64,000 nucleotides of DNA from Bacteroidaceae bacterium. Its GTDB lineage: Bacteria > Bacteroidota > Bacteroidia > Bacteroidales > Bacteroidaceae. Positions 63,534-64,000 of the stretch are shown in pieces (the first letter of the stretch is position 1; each line of letters opens with the position of its first letter). A program made the translations under genes and the position numbers. The stretch covers positions 1-64,000 of the forward strand of contig JAKSJB010000002.1 of the NCBI GenBank assembly GCA_024398475.1, in the 5' to 3' direction. Below the pieces are notes generated by a model. It ran no database searches, was not told the DNA's origin, and saw nothing but the letters and a program-made list of their open reading frames with translations.

Positions 63534-64000
63534 ATGGCTTACAAAAGTACAATCATCGGCAGAAAGCATGAACAAGACATACTTTCAAAATGCATCGAAT
63601 CTGATAAAGCAGAATTTATAGCTGTTTATGGACGAAGACGTATTGGAAAAACTTTCCTTGTAAAACAATTCTTTTCAGAGTCTTTCGATTTCTATGCAAC
63701 AGGTGTATATAAGATTTCACGATCCGAGCAACTGAAACTTTGGCAAGAACAACTTGCTAAATATAGCGGAGTAAAAAGGACAAAGCCCAAAGATTGGTTT
63801 GAGGCTTTCAGTCAATTGCGTGAATACATTGATACTGTTTGCGAAAAGGAGAAAATAGTAATATTCATAGATGAACTTCCATGGCTTGACACCCCGAAAT
63901 CTGGTTTCATACGTGCACTTGAATTGTTTTGGAATGGGTGGGCTGCAGAACGACGTGGTTTAAAATTAGTTGTATGTGGCAGTGCAACGACATGGATGAC
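63534..64000 (+). CDS. AAA-type ATPase, cut by the window end
   Basis: The first 155 residues are visible, from MAYKSTIIGRKHEQDILSKC. Walker A is GRRRIGKT at 33-40 and Walker B is IVIFIDE at 108-114, followed by LPWLD. This matches the ATPase_2-like group of stand-alone ATP-binding proteins that often occurs in many copies in Prevotella and relatives, usually with a C-terminal nuclease-like or DUF234 region that would lie beyond this window. Its cellular role is not known. It has its own -7 box, so it may not belong to the HTH-integrase pair. Confidence 0.82.
   Translation, partial: MAYKSTIIGRKHEQDILSKCIESDKAEFIAVYGRRRIGKTFLVKQFFSESFDFYATGVYKISRSEQLKLWQEQLAKYSGVKRTKPKDWFEAFSQLREYIDTVCEKEKIVIFIDELPWLDTPKSGFIRALELFWNGWAAERRGLKLVVCGSATTWM

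Overview
The window looks like chromosomal DNA of a Bacteroidales bacterium, most likely Prevotellaceae. This is inferred from content, not from a database match. The signs are a fimbrillin-like lipoprotein, a DPP5-type dipeptidyl peptidase, a type IX-secretion-like C-terminal tail, TonB-dependent receptors with paired surface proteins, and many TAnnTTTG (-7) boxes, some with a TTTG (-33) box 18-20 bases upstream. Most genes lack a Shine-Dalgarno sequence. I found no tRNA, rRNA or CRISPR array.

Layout. 0-6 kb: on the minus strand, a fimbrillin-like lipoprotein with a 44-residue peptide gene before it, a ClpB that lacks its N-domain, and an SGNH hydrolase. The gaps here carry unusual short-word repeats. 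6-16 kb: aspS and yidC, then a peptide-use block (DPP5-like peptidase, an MFS carrier, a POT peptide transporter) and a stand-alone NAD(P)HX dehydratase. 16-22 kb: a cobalamin riboswitch with a terminator-type expression platform, followed by a BtuB-like receptor, a BtuG-like beta-propeller and a large unrecognised secreted protein. 22-37 kb: valS (minus), an amidase, an MCE protein, dnaA, a B12-dependent ribonucleotide reductase, folB, a second TonB-dependent receptor, grpE, dnaJ and folC. 37-50 kb: galactose genes (galM, galK), then an arabinose set (secreted epimerase lipoprotein, sodium symporter, araD, araA, araB, transketolase). 50-52 kb: a FucP-type sugar symporter overlapping azlCD. 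52-59.5 kb: a minus-strand run of dnaX, divIC/ftsB, a membrane protein, purB, an RsuA-family pseudouridine synthase with a Gly/Asn-rich tail, and asnS. 59.7-64 kb: an 87-residue conserved-looking protein, mnmE, then an AT-rich accessory stretch with a triple helix-turn-helix protein, a tyrosine recombinase and the start of an AAA-type ATPase.

How the parts connect. B12 capture (16-22 kb) and a B12-requiring ribonucleotide reductase (29.6 kb) lie 7 kb apart, so DNA synthesis is probably tied to scavenged cobamide. Peptidase and transporter genes form a peptide-assimilation unit. The galactose and arabinose genes form a pentose/hexose unit feeding the pentose phosphate pathway through transketolase.

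Sampled lines of the plus strand are G-rich on the left and C-rich on the right, whichever strand is coding. This suggests that a replichore boundary of the terminus type lies inside the window.
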